From the NCBI RefSeq assembly GCF_024362695.1, contig NC_065423.1, positions 1,977,001 through 2,041,000 of the forward strand: a DNA stretch of 64,000 bases, written 5' to 3'. The position numbers and the translations under genes are program-made. Below are positions 18,213-28,776 of the stretch, in pieces. The stretch's first letter is position 1; each line of letters opens with the position of its first letter. The DNA comes from Pectinophora gossypiella. Its lineage: Eukaryota > Arthropoda > Insecta > Lepidoptera > Gelechiidae. The notes under the pieces are model-generated. The model saw nothing but the letters and a program-made list of their open reading frames with translations, was not told the origin of the DNA and made no database searches.

Positions 18213-18924
18213 TGTCTCGAACTTTAATCAGTTCTCGATTTAAATAATCGAATTCATAATAATTTGTCATAATAAAAGCATCCAATCGATTTTATATTTA
18301 CTCGAATGAGTAATCGATTTGTAGTGTCATTTATGACATGACAACACTGACACGAGAAAAAAGGAAATGCGATGACTCTATGGAAGATGGCCGGCGGTGT
18401 TTACGAATATAACAAAAAGGATATAATTTACAGTAGTTAAAACCAGAAGAATAGTTCTGTTTTATAAGCAATATTAGTGTGTTGGGGAAGGAGAATTATC
18501 AGTAAGTCTTTTAATACAGTTTTCCTGGTTATATTTTACTAATTATCACTTATGCTATATGTGTGTTAGCTGATACAGAAATGTTACTACCAAATAGAAC
18601 AACAGACAGTAAACAGTAAAGCATTCAGTAGGTAATATCGCTGTGGTGATTCTATCAGGCAATCAGTTGAACATATCAATTCATTCAGGTGGACAGGGAT
18701 GGCTGTAAGGGGCGGTTGGAGGCCATTCGCGGGGTTCTACCCCATATTCAGATAGTTAAACAACTTGTTGATTCCATCAATTATTGTAGTAGGTAAGAGC
18801 ACTGCAGAGACATAGTGTAGTCAGATGCATGTGCATATCTATCTAATGCACATATTCAGTATTGGAATATGATTCAGAATTCAGATAATTCGTGACCTTA
18901 CATGATTATGTATGGTTCACGACA
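18213..18924 (+). repeat. BEL 5' LTR
   Basis: 712 bp, bounded TGTCTC...GACA. Contains AATAAA at about 18272. The primer-binding site follows with no gap. Confidence 0.95.
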
Positions 18925-18942
18925 TGGTGGAGATGCTGGGAT
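18925..18942 (+). promoter_or_regulatory. BEL primer-binding site, tRNA-Ala type
   Basis: TGGTGGAGATGCTGGGAT directly follows the LTR. Its first 12 bases complement the 3' end of insect tRNA-Ala (…GCATCTCCACCA), as I recall that sequence, with a mismatch after that. Confidence 0.75.
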
Positions 18943-19124
18943 GTTTGATTAAATATGTAATTTAGTGTTATAACCCAGTACAAAGTCAGCAGATACATAA
19001 TAGGTGCTTAATCAATACTTAGTCAGCAGAGATCAACATCTCTGAATAATTCAGTTCATTTGTAAGCGTTGAATGATTATTGTTGATTCTACAATAACAT
19101 CATAATAACAATTTTATTTGGTAA

Positions 19125-19528
19125 TTTTTTTTTTTTTTTGGTTTGGTTTTCCCCGAAGGGTAAGGCAAAGGGAACTATGCCCATACAGCCATGTCTGATG
19201 TATTTTTTTCTTGATGATTAATGAAATGATGAAAGGTGATGATGATGAAACCTAAGCCCCCACCCTCGGAGTAGACTCCTACTCCGAACCCCAAACGAAT
19301 TAACTCAAAAGTCCGCATAAACTTTTGAGTTATGAAGCGGCTTCCTGACACGAAGCGAAAATAGGCAGATACACTTTGTTTATTGAATACTCCAATATAA
19401 TAACACTCGCGAATGTCTTCCGACTAACTTAATGCGATCATTAACCACAAAACACCACTTCGTATTAATTATTTAGATTATTCAATGAAGAAAGCAACTA
19501 TCCCGTTCCCGCCTCCCGCCAAAAAGCC
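19125..19528 (-). mobile_element. Poly(A) retroposon nested in the BEL leader, 12-bp TSD
   Basis: TTTATTTGGTAA occurs at 19113-19124 and 19529-19540. Between them is about 404 bp that begins with a T15 run on the plus strand (a poly(A) tail on minus) and reads cttacccttcggggaaaacc just before the tail. No coding capacity is seen. It is either a 5'-truncated LINE or a SINE-like retroposon that entered the BEL untranslated leader. Confidence 0.75.
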
Positions 19529-20095
19529 TTTATTTGGTAAGCGGGAAACGTTTTTACCGCCATAAGTTATATTCACAAATTCTGGACAAGCAATGAAATC
19601 ATTCATAGTCAGCCTATTCGAAAGTTTAGTAAAAAATAAAATAAAAATCGATTTTTTTTAATCGATTCTAAAAATATTTTTATTGAAAAAATTGTGTTAT
19701 TTGGCTATATTTTTATTTATCTTTTACTTTATTGTCTTTAATACGCATATTATATACATCATAATGTTAGGTAGTAAATCATCAGTATGCATGTATTTCA
19801 GAGTAAAATATTATGATTGTCGTTTGTTTGTAATTTAAATGTCTTGCTAGTGTAACAGGAATAGTTGAATATAAATTCAATAAATAAATAGATAAAAATA
19901 TCAAAAAAAAAAAGGGATATACAAAAAGTAGAATTTATCAAATCAAATACATCATTAGATTTTTTTTCTTAATTCATCAATGTTTTTAACAATATTAATT
20001 GATATTGTTACAGAGAGAAATACTTACTGTCAACATAGTCTTGTGTCGGTGGTTTTTTAACATTCTCGTTTGCGTACATACGGTGTTTGATTAAG

Positions 20096-23000
20096 ATGGA
20101 GGAAGTAGTCCGAACCCGTCTAAAATTCATAAACGATTCAGTAGAAAAATTACTAATCGATGCTCAAGATGCTCTAGTAAAATTACGCGATAAAAGTATT
20201 ACTATTGAAGAGGCGTGTATTACGAATAATAAACTTAAAACTATGAACGAGCGTTTTGTGTCAGAAATGTACAATTACTACAAATTAGTACAAGTGCCTT
20301 CAGCAGATGACTTATCTCAGTATACATCACTCCAAATTCAAGCAGATGAAATCGTAGCTGAGCTAGATGTCCGTACACAACTGAAACCAAACTCACCAAC
20401 AGCAATTGGAGAAAATTCTGGTATTAATGTTACTTGCCAGTTACCTAAAATGGAGCTAGCCAAATTCAATGGCGATGTACTTAAATGGCACCAGTTTTGG
20501 GATCAATTTTCGTCAAACGTAGACAGTCGTAATATCAATGACGTTGACAAATTGTTATACTTACAATCCGTCTTAGGAGGTGAAGCTAAACAAGCTATTG
20601 AAGGCTTGGATACCACAAGCAAGAACTACAAAATTGCTATTGAAACTCTTAAAGAACGTTATGGCAAACCAAACGTAATTATTGATGCTCATTACGTTGC
20701 ACTGTATCGTATTCCCACAGCAGGTAGTTCAGTTAAAGAGTGTCGAAACGTATTCAGTGAAGTCGAAAGTCACTTAAGAGTTTTGAAATCTCTAGGCGAA
20801 GATGTAAATCATAATCACCTAAGAGTGATGATTATGGAGAAATTTCCCGAAGACTTGATTTATGAACTTAGGGTTAAATTAGGCTCAGATGAAGATTCGA
20901 TTGAGAATATTAGAAAGAATTTAGAATACATTATATCAGCCAGAGAGACTTCAAATAGAATTAAAAGAAAAACTGAAAAGGATGTAGGAGAAAACATTAC
21001 TATTGAAACACTTCACGTAAAAACAGAGAATAATAGCAGAAAGAGATTTCAAGGACGACGACAATACAATGTACAAAATAAAACAGAAAGCTATAAAAAG
21101 TTTGACAACAAGAAATTTGATAGACCCTTCAATAAAAAACGGCCCTATGACAATACTAAACCAACTCAGTACGAATCATCAGCACCAAAAAGGAATAAAC
21201 TTGTTTGCATTTTTTGTGAGAAAGATCATTTTAACGATGAATGTTCTACATTCAAAACACTACAGGACAGAAAAGGAAAGTTAAAGGGTCATTGTTTTAA
21301 CTGTTTTGGAAAAGGACATAAAGGAAGTGATTGCAAAGCAAAGAGAAATTGTAGACATTGTGATAAGTACGGAATACATAATCGTGCTCTATGCCCCAGT
21401 ATTGTTCCTAGTCTGAGTCATATTAACACGCTTCATGTTAATACGTCTAAATCGATTACAGTTTTACAAACCAGCACAGCGCATATTCACAGAGTAGGAG
21501 ATAACTCAAGCTATGTTAACTGTCGTATATTGTTAGATTGTGGAAGTCAACGCTCTTACGTAACCAGCAAGGTCGCAAAGGAATTGAATTTACCAGTTAT
21601 AGAGGAAAATCAATTAACAGTATTTACCTTCGGTGCACAAACGCCTAAAGAGATTGACAGTCCATTAGTAGCCTTTGATATCGTGACTCGGACAAACACC
21701 AGAACAACTATTCATGCAAATATTGTACCGCTAATAACAAATAGAGTTCCGTGTCCTTACGACAATATACGAAATGTAGAGGAGTTGATACATGATGAAG
21801 ATATAATTTTGGCTGACGATGGTTCTAGAGATGATCAAGTGGACATTCTATTGGGGAATGATTACTATTACTCATTTATGGCTAATAAAAGAGTCAAAGT
21901 TGACGAAAACTTATATTTGGTTAAAACAGATTTTGGTTGGATGTGGTCAGGACAGTGTCTAATGTCCAAACATGAAAAGGATCACCTATCAGTATTAACA
22001 TATTTTCAATCCAGCATAGATACCATGACTCCTTTTTACGAACCTGATTTGCCCCTTCAAAATGATAATCTAAAACAGTTATGGGATTTAGAATCAATTG
22101 GAATAGTAGATTCCCCTAAAACTACAAGGGAAGAAGAAGCCATAAAAAGGTTCAACGAGACAACTGAATATATTGAAAACCGCTATTATGTGCAATGGCC
22201 GTGGACGGAGTATCCACCTGAAAATTTGCCAGTGAATTTTGGTTTAGCCTTGGGTAGGTTAACAAATTTACTTAAACGTCTTGATCCTGTTACCATCAAA
22301 CAATATGACGATGTTTTAAAAGATCAATTGAGCAAAGGTATTATTGAAGATATTAATGATCATTCATTACCTGACGATCATCCTGTACATTACCTGCCAC
22401 ATCATTGCATCAAACAAGAAGATAAAACAACTAAATTAAGAATTGTATACGACGCTTCTGCTAAAATTAAAAACAATAGCAGTCTCAATGAGTGTCTACA
22501 CAAAGGACCTCTTTTATTAGAGGAGTTAACGGGACTTTTGATTAGATTCAGGGAACATAAAATTGGTATTGTAGCTGATGTAGAAAAGGCGTTCTTGCAA
22601 ATCGGGCTACAACAGAATGATCGCGACGTCACTCGATTTTTATGGCTTAAAGATCTCAGCAAAGAAGCGACATCAGACAATCTTTTACATTTACGGTTTT
22701 GTCGTGTTCCGTTTGGTGTAATTTCCAGTCCCTTTTTGTTGAATGCGACGCTTCGATTTCATTTGATTAAATCAGATAGCACAATTAACAAACAAATTGC
22801 TGAAGATATATATGTTGATAATGTGGTTTCTGGTAGCTGTACCACGGAACAAGCCTTAACATTATATAAAACAGCAAAGGACACTTTTAAAGATCTGTCT
22901 ATGAATCTTTGCCAATGGAACTCAAATTCAAAAGAATTTGTTGATCAAATTCCTATAGATGACCGTGATCACAATGAAGTGATTAAAATTCTTGGTATTG

Positions 23001-24043
23001 AATGGAACACAAGTAGAGATGAATTAAGATTAAAGCCCAATTATGAACCTGCGACAAATATAAACACAAAAAGAGGAGTACTTAAAGTAACTGCAGCTAT
23101 TTATGATCCATGTGGGTTTATTGCTCCGATAATATTACCTGCGAAATTGTTGCTTCAGGAACTCTGGAAACAGAAACTACATTGGGACGAGACATTACCT
23201 GAAAAAATATCAAAAAAGTGGAAAACTATACAGACTACGTTCAATTGCATAAATGACATGCATATTCCTCGACCACTCATTGACACCGTTGCCAATAAAA
23301 ATGATGATAAGATGGTTTATGAGCTACACTGTTTTGCAGACGCATCGATGCAAGCTTATGCAGCTGTCGTATATTTACGTGTATACAGTAATAATAAAAG
23401 GAAAGCCTACACGACCTTTGTAATGGGAAAATCCAGAGTTGCCCCTATAAAAGATCAGAAAGAATTGCAAATACCAAGATTAGAATTGTTAGGTGCCGTA
23501 ATCGGAAACCGATTGATTCAATATGTCGCCAAATTCTTACGACTGCATATAGAAAATCATTTCTTGTGGGTTGACAGCGAGATTGTATTAAGTTGGTTCA
23601 ATTCTAATAAATTGTTGCCGCCTTTTATTGCACGAAGAATAAAGGAATTAAAACAGAATAAAACCCTGCACGTGCGTTATGTTCCTGGCGAATTAAATCC
23701 AGCAGATGGAGCTACCAGACCAATAAATGCAGAAGTTAATAACAAATATTGGCTGACAGGCCCTAAATTTTTAACATTATCAACAGAAAAATGGCCTAAA
23801 TTATTCAAAAACGATCACAATATCGATCAGGTTCAGGTTCAAACTTCTTCGCTTAACGGAGAATCTTCTAAAAATACAAATATAGATACACAGATACAGG
23901 AAAACAATCAGTCATCAAATATAACAGATAAAAATAAAGAAAAGACCACAGAAAAAATAAACGTAGTTGCAGATGAAGATGTAGAGGAAATGACAGAGGA
24001 AGATGTAGAAATGAGAGAAGCAAGCAATAATTTAAAAAAATGA
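20096..24043 (+). CDS. BEL gag-pol part 1: gag, protease, reverse transcriptase, RNase H (frame ends before integrase)
   Basis: The first in-frame ATG is at 20096. A gag region includes LPKMELAKFNGDVLKWHQFW, the DUF1759-like signature. Cys-rich knuckles follow at about 21202-21243 (CIFCEKDHFNDEC) and 21295-21376 (CFNCFGKGHKGSDC, CRHCDKYGIHNRALC). The protease motif LLDCGSQRSY is near 21530. The reverse transcriptase has YVDN at 22811-22822 where many families have YVDD, and the RNase H region starts near 23330 (FADAS). Pol C-terminal ...NPADGATRP precedes an acidic linker that ends at a TGA (24041-24043) right after an A7 run. The integrase continues in another frame, so this copy is interrupted by a frame change. 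Together with part 2 it resembles the single long polyprotein usual for BEL. Confidence 0.93.
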   Translation: MEEVVRTRLKFINDSVEKLLIDAQDALVKLRDKSITIEEACITNNKLKTMNERFVSEMYNYYKLVQVPSADDLSQYTSLQIQADEIVAELDVRTQLKPNSPTAIGENSGINVTCQLPKMELAKFNGDVLKWHQFWDQFSSNVDSRNINDVDKLLYLQSVLGGEAKQAIEGLDTTSKNYKIAIETLKERYGKPNVIIDAHYVALYRIPTAGSSVKECRNVFSEVESHLRVLKSLGEDVNHNHLRVMIMEKFPEDLIYELRVKLGSDEDSIENIRKNLEYIISARETSNRIKRKTEKDVGENITIETLHVKTENNSRKRFQGRRQYNVQNKTESYKKFDNKKFDRPFNKKRPYDNTKPTQYESSAPKRNKLVCIFCEKDHFNDECSTFKTLQDRKGKLKGHCFNCFGKGHKGSDCKAKRNCRHCDKYGIHNRALCPSIVPSLSHINTLHVNTSKSITVLQTSTAHIHRVGDNSSYVNCRILLDCGSQRSYVTSKVAKELNLPVIEENQLTVFTFGAQTPKEIDSPLVAFDIVTRTNTRTTIHANIVPLITNRVPCPYDNIRNVEELIHDEDIILADDGSRDDQVDILLGNDYYYSFMANKRVKVDENLYLVKTDFGWMWSGQCLMSKHEKDHLSVLTYFQSSIDTMTPFYEPDLPLQNDNLKQLWDLESIGIVDSPKTTREEEAIKRFNETTEYIENRYYVQWPWTEYPPENLPVNFGLALGRLTNLLKRLDPVTIKQYDDVLKDQLSKGIIEDINDHSLPDDHPVHYLPHHCIKQEDKTTKLRIVYDASAKIKNNSSLNECLHKGPLLLEELTGLLIRFREHKIGIVADVEKAFLQIGLQQNDRDVTRFLWLKDLSKEATSDNLLHLRFCRVPFGVISSPFLLNATLRFHLIKSDSTINKQIAEDIYVDNVVSGSCTTEQALTLYKTAKDTFKDLSMNLCQWNSNSKEFVDQIPIDDRDHNEVIKILGIEWNTSRDELRLKPNYEPATNINTKRGVLKVTAAIYDPCGFIAPIILPAKLLLQELWKQKLHWDETLPEKISKKWKTIQTTFNCINDMHIPRPLIDTVANKNDDKMVYELHCFADASMQAYAAVVYLRVYSNNKRKAYTTFVMGKSRVAPIKDQKELQIPRLELLGAVIGNRLIQYVAKFLRLHIENHFLWVDSEIVLSWFNSNKLLPPFIARRIKELKQNKTLHVRYVPGELNPADGATRPINAEVNNKYWLTGPKFLTLSTEKWPKLFKNDHNIDQVQVQTSSLNGESSKNTNIDTQIQENNQSSNITDKNKEKTTEKINVVADEDVEEMTEEDVEMREASNNLKK

Positions 24044-25592
24044 AGAAACCGCAAAATCTGTAGAAATTATTAAATTGCAAAAAGAATACTTCCCTAAAGA
24101 AACACAAGGTTGCAAAACAGATTTATCCAGGTCACTTGACTTATTTAAAGACGATAAAGGTATTTTAAGATGTGGTGGCAGATTTGGAAACGCAAATTGG
24201 AGTGATGATAAGAAGAACCCAATACTTCTCCCTAAAAATTCTAAATTCACAGACAAAATTATAGAGGATATACATAAAAATAATTACCATGTTGGAGTAG
24301 GACATACTTTGGCCACAGTCAGGAATAAGTACTGGATTTTGCAAGGTCGCTCACAAGTTCAAAGAGTTTTACGTAATTGTATGCAATGTCGGAAATATGG
24401 GGGAGGGCCTTACAAAATGCCGTTAATGCCACCTTTACCAGCAGAACGAGTACGATATTCAGTTCCATTTACGTTTACGGGATTAGACTATTTTGGTCCT
24501 CTTAAAATTCAGGAGGATATTGCAGAAAAACGATGGGTTTGCTTGTTTACTTGTCTAGCGGTCCGTGCTATACATATGGAGGTAATTAGAGATTTATCGG
24601 CCGAGGAATGTTTAATGGCTATTAGAAGATTTGTCGCTGTAAGAGGACTTCCACAAGTTATCACATCAGATAATGCCACTCAGTTTAAGTTGACTTCAAA
24701 CGTATTAACCTCAGAATTTTGCATCAAAAATAAAATTGCATGGCGTTTTATTCCCGAACTAGCGCCTTGGTTTGGGGGCTTTTATGAACGCTTGATTGGT
24801 ATAGTTAAAAATTGCCTGAAAAGGACAATTGATAAACATCTGCTTAACCACAGCCAATTGTGTACAACTATAAAAGAAGTAGAGGCAGTGGTAAACAACA
24901 GACCTCTTACTACAGTTGGACAAGAATTTGAACAAATTTTAACTCCAGCTGATTTCTTAAAAGTTGGTGGTCCACAGTTGACAGATATATCGGAAACAGA
25001 ATTTTTAGACAACGCGACAGTGACTAAGGATAACTTAATTCAAGGATGGAAAAGAGGTCAGATGATTTTAAAAGAATATATTAACATGTTTATTTCACAA
25101 TATTTAACCAGCTTGCGTGAGAGAGGAAACACTCATAAACAATCACGAGTTGTTGTAAACAAGATTCCTCATATTGGAGATAGAGTACAAATTAAAAACG
25201 ATAAGAGTAGAGCATTTTGGAAAGTTGGGCGTATTTCAATGGTAATCCAGGGTTCGGACGGTCAAATCAGAGTTGTGAAAGTAACTATGCCTAATGGAGA
25301 AACTTTGACCCGATCAATCGGTCATTTATATCCCCTCGAGTTCGAAGACAGTGAAGATGACAATGCAGACGGAGTTCATATTACAGCAAAAACAGATTCA
25401 GAAACACCAACAACACCTACTGTATATCGAGACACCCCGACACATGACGTATCAGGACTAGACATATCAGGTCGCACAGATTCTACTGAACAAGTTGACC
25501 AGATTAAAACTGGGACGAAGAGAGAAGCTGCCCAGAGAGCTAGAGAGAAAGTCAAACAGTGGACGCAACAGCTGATCAGTATAATTTTGTAA
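24044..25592 (+). CDS. BEL gag-pol part 2: integrase and DUF5641-like C-terminus, shifted frame
   Basis: Open in the frame of 24075 from just after the A7 run to TAA at 25590-25592, with no initiating ATG of its own near the start. It contains a zinc-binding HHCC segment (NNYHVGVGHTLATV ... CMQCRKY), the integrase core (GLDYFGPL, TSDNATQF, WFGGFYERLIG) and a C-terminal domain with GDRVQIKNDKSRAFWKVGRI. The integrase normally cuts and joins target DNA. Here it needs a +1 (or -2) frame change relative to part 1 to be made. Confidence 0.9.
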
Positions 25593-25745
25593 AAGGGAAA
25601 GAAACATTTAATTACTACTATTCACAATTCAATGATTCAAGTATGCTACTACCATTTTTATTTGTTATTTCTTTAATTTTCGAATATTAAAGCTAAATGT
25701 CAAACTAATTTTGTTATATTATTTCATAACTTTCGCGGCGGGCAG
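25593..25745 (+). promoter_or_regulatory. BEL 3' untranslated region with presumed polypurine tract
   Basis: The purine-rich run gcggcgggcag directly precedes the 3' LTR and is the likely plus-strand primer. The rest is AT-rich. Confidence 0.5.
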
Positions 25746-26457
25746 TGTCTCGAACTTTAATCAGTTCTCGATTTAAATAATCGAATTCATAATAATTTGT
25801 CATAATAAAAGCATCCAATCGATTTTATATTTACTCGAATGAGTAATCGATTTGTAGTGTCATTTATGACATGACAACACTGACACGAGAAAAAAGGAAA
25901 TGCGATGACTCTATGGAAGATGGCCGGCGGTGTTTACGAATATAACAAAAAGGATATAATTTACAGTAGTTAAAACCAGAAGAATAGTTCTGTTTTATAA
26001 GCAATATTAGTGTGTTGGGGAAGGAGAATTATCAGTAAGTCTTTTAATACAGTTTTCCTGGTTATATTTTACTAATTATCACTTATGCTATATGTGTGTT
26101 AGCTGATACAGAAATGTTACTACCAAATAGAACAACAGACAGTAAACAGTAAAGCATTCAGTAGGTAATATCGCTGTGGTGATTCTATCAGGCAATCAGT
26201 TGAACATATCAATTCATTCAGGTGGACAGGGATGGCTGTAAGGGGCGGTTGGAGGCCATTCGCGGGGTTCTACCCCATATTCAGATAGTTAAACAACTTG
26301 TTGATTCCATCAATTATTGTAGTAGGTAAGAGCACTGCAGAGACATAGTGTAGTCAGATGCATGTGCATATCTATCTAATGCACATATTCAGTATTGGAA
26401 TATGATTCAGAATTCAGATAATTCGTGACCTTACATGATTATGTATGGTTCACGACA
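25746..26457 (+). repeat. BEL 3' LTR
   Basis: 712 bp, same length and, on reading, same sequence as the 5' LTR. ACCCT follows. Confidence 0.95.
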
Positions 26458-26698
26458 ACCCTGGTGTCAGGGTTATTATTGAGCCGCCAAAGGCTCTAAC
26501 ATGGCTCATGTAACGACTATTTATTTAAGTACATCAGTAAATAGTAACCGGGACCAACGGATTAACGTGCCTTCCGAAGCACGGATCATCTTACGTTTTG
26601 GACAATCAGGTGATCAGCCTGTAATATACTAACTAAGCTAGGGATCAGAAAGTGATTTTTGTGATATGTCCCCACCGGGATTCGAAACCGGGGATTTT
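26458..26698 (-). mobile_element. SINE-A, head half, split by the BEL insertion
   Basis: Resumes ACCCTggtgtcagggtta, the normal continuation of the tail at 18163-18212. It ends in a truncated head (ccgggattcgaaaccgggg), where an unrelated T-rich sequence begins. Confidence 0.85.
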
Positions 26699-26858
26699 AT
26701 TTTATTAAAAAGGTACACAAACAGATTGTAAACAATACGCATATGACATAACTCGAAACAGGTTTAGAACTAGTCTACAATCCAAAAAAAAAAATAGTGT
26801 ACACAGCATGACAAAATAGTAGAAAGAACAGAAACTAAGGATAAACAATACAGTTTAA

Positions 26859-27045
26859 GGCCCTGCGCAGACTACAGACTATCCGTGACGCACTTTTTAG
26901 TCTGTGAAAATATAACCTATGCAATTATATGCAGTAACGCACACGACGCGCAAAAAGTCCGGCGCGTTACTGCATATAATTGCATAGGTTATATTTTCAC
27001 AGACTAAAAAGTGCGTCACGGATAGTCTGTCGTCTGCGCAGGGCC
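26859..27045. mobile_element. Fold-back MITE, PIF/Harbinger-like, 187 bp, TAA TSD
   Basis: Two 82-bp arms (26859-26940, 26964-27045) are inverted repeats with one mismatch by my count, around a 23-bp loop. The ends are GGCCCTGCGCAGAC. TAA flanks both sides (26856-26858, 27046-27048), the 3-bp duplication of the PIF/Harbinger superfamily. Non-coding. The transcript would form a near-perfect hairpin. Confidence 0.88.
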
Positions 27046-27244
27046 TAATACTTATTAATACACTAAAAACATTACCATAAGGCCAAAACAAAACTAAGTG
27101 AGATAGCTAAAGAAGCAAGTGAGACCACAATAATCGTACTTCGCAATATTATTGTCGAAAAGATCAAGATCAGCATTACAATGCTTCAATGGATTCCGGT
27201 TCCGGATTGTGAGCCCAACGCTCAACAAAATCATCAAAATATCC

Positions 27245-27666
27245 TAGAATATTTCCCCGATATCCCCGGAATAAAATTAGTAGGTTATTTTACACGCCCT
27301 TTTGTAGAACAAAGGGCCAACAGTCACCAACTGTGAGGATGCTTAAGGAGTATAATATTAATGCTGGAATTGATGTGGACATATTTCATGACAAGTTACA
27401 CAGTTTCAGGTCTAAAATTATTCGACACTTTTTGAGTTAATATTTTAAGTCTACCACCAAAGTTTATTTGTATGTTTTGATTTAGTTTAGTTTAATTAAG
27501 TTTAATTACCTTTCTGCTACTGTTAAATTTGTAAATTAGTTTATGCACTGTGAGTGCTATGTACACCGTTATTGTTTTACACATATCAGTCAGAATACCT
27601 AGTTAAGTTATGGAATAAGCTCAATATGTGTGATGTGGTTGTACTTTTTAAAATAAATAAATAAAT
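27245..27666 (+). mobile_element. LINE 3' end with AAATA-type tail
   Basis: ttatgcactgtgagtgctat, cacatatcagtcagaatacc, then an A-rich tail. The same 3' end lies inverted at 41151-41330. The upstream part (27245-27480) may be its eroded coding 3' portion. Confidence 0.65.
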
Positions 27667-28006
27667 ACATATTTAGTGTTTTATATTTAGAGTACAAGAA
27701 AAAAAAATTGAAGAAATAGTAGCCAATGATCTTAATATTAAATAAATTTAGCAACAAGAACATTCTCACTTTGGGATCATTCCCTGGATCGGTAGAACGA
27801 CACTGCTGATAAATCCATTGGTGACTCAATCATGTATGAAGTTAGTATCTATCATGCGACCGTATGGTTAAGCAGCGGAACAGGCGAGGCGTGTTGGAGC
27901 ATCCTTCCTTGTTTCCCTTCAAACCGGAATAAGAACTTGTTCCTATGTCCGTTGAACATTCGATAGGCAAATCTATATATAAATCATAATATGTTTTGCG
28001 CCTTTT

Positions 28007-28310
28007 TCTCTCTCTCTCTCTCTATTTAAGAGCTGCGCTCTTGTCGGTGGAGTAATCGCCATTCCTTTCTTCTTCCCGCCAAAACCTTCACCTCCCGATA
28101 CGACACGACCTGCACCTTCTCTTTTATTTGTTTCATAAATGTTATCCTAGGTCTACCCCTTCCTCTCTTCCCTTCAATTTTTCCTTCTATAATGTTTGTT
28201 ATAAATGAATCGTGTCGTATCAGGTGGCCAATCATATTTCCTCTCCGGTTCTTTATAGTCTTCATTATGGTAACGTTCTCTTTTCTTCAACTCTTTCCAG
28301 CACTTTTTCA
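28007..28310 (-). mobile_element. 5'-truncated LINE 3' end with (GA)n tail, 12-bp TSD
   Basis: The longest copy of the family. It encodes the reverse-transcriptase C-terminal tail (MIGHLIRHDSFITNIIEGKI, GKRGRGRPR), stop, then (GA)n. TTTGCGCCTTTT flanks at 27995-28006 and 28311-28322. Confidence 0.88.
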
Positions 28311-28462
28311 TTTGCGCCTTTTACTAACGAGAATGTTCCTATTTTGGGAACGGCAGCGGCAGATCATTGGTCGAGTATTTATGTATGTTAAGGAACCAAT
28401 AAAGTTAATGTTTTATGATGTGTGTGCAATTAATAATATTTCATTTGAGTTAAATTCATACT

Positions 28463-28765
28463 CACTACTTGAGGAGCTCGGTGGCGCAGCGGTAAACGCG
28501 CTCGGTCTGCGATTGTTGAAGTCAAGCAACTTTCGCAAAGGCCCGTCATAGGATGGGTGACCACAAAAAAAAAATTCATCTCGAGCTCCTCCGTGCTTCG
28601 GAAGGAACGTTAAGCCGTTGGTGCCGGCTGCATTAGCAGTCGTTAATAACCACCAATCCGCACTGGGTCCGCGTGGTGGTTTAAGGCCCGATCTCCCTAT
28701 CCATCCATAGGGAAGGCCCGTGCCCCAGCAGTGGGGACGTTAATGGGCTGGTGATGATGATGATG
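28463..28765 (+). mobile_element. SINE-C, full length, (GAT)n tail, 11-bp TSD
   Basis: The head gaggagctcggtggcgcagc has A-box character. The body contains gatgggtgaccac, ctgcattagcagtcgttaat and cagcagtggggacgttaatg, and a GATGAT tail follows. AAATTCATACT flanks at 28452-28462 and 28766-28776. Other copies: 47054-47337 (-) and 48655-48890 (+). Confidence 0.88.
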
Positions 28766-28776
28766 AAATTCATACT

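Larger units (their letters stand above)
18213..26457 (+). mobile_element. BEL/Pao LTR retrotransposon, 8245 bp, recently inserted
   Basis: LTRs of 712 bp at 18213-18924 and 25746-26457 show no difference by eye, start TGTCTCG and end CGACA. The target duplication is ACCCT (18208-18212, 26458-26462), and the target is a SINE-A copy. The internal region carries a long leader, a gag-pol frame with BEL-type domain order, and a single frame break before the integrase. Identical LTRs show insertion in the recent past. Lies in the spacer between the ODAD1-like and BICDR-like genes. Confidence 0.96.

Noticed and set aside
24034..24043. Programmed -1 frameshift at the A7 run in BEL
   Set aside because: A -1 shift here meets a TAG within a few codons. 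Only a +1 (or -2) change reaches the integrase frame, so classic -1 slippage does not explain it.
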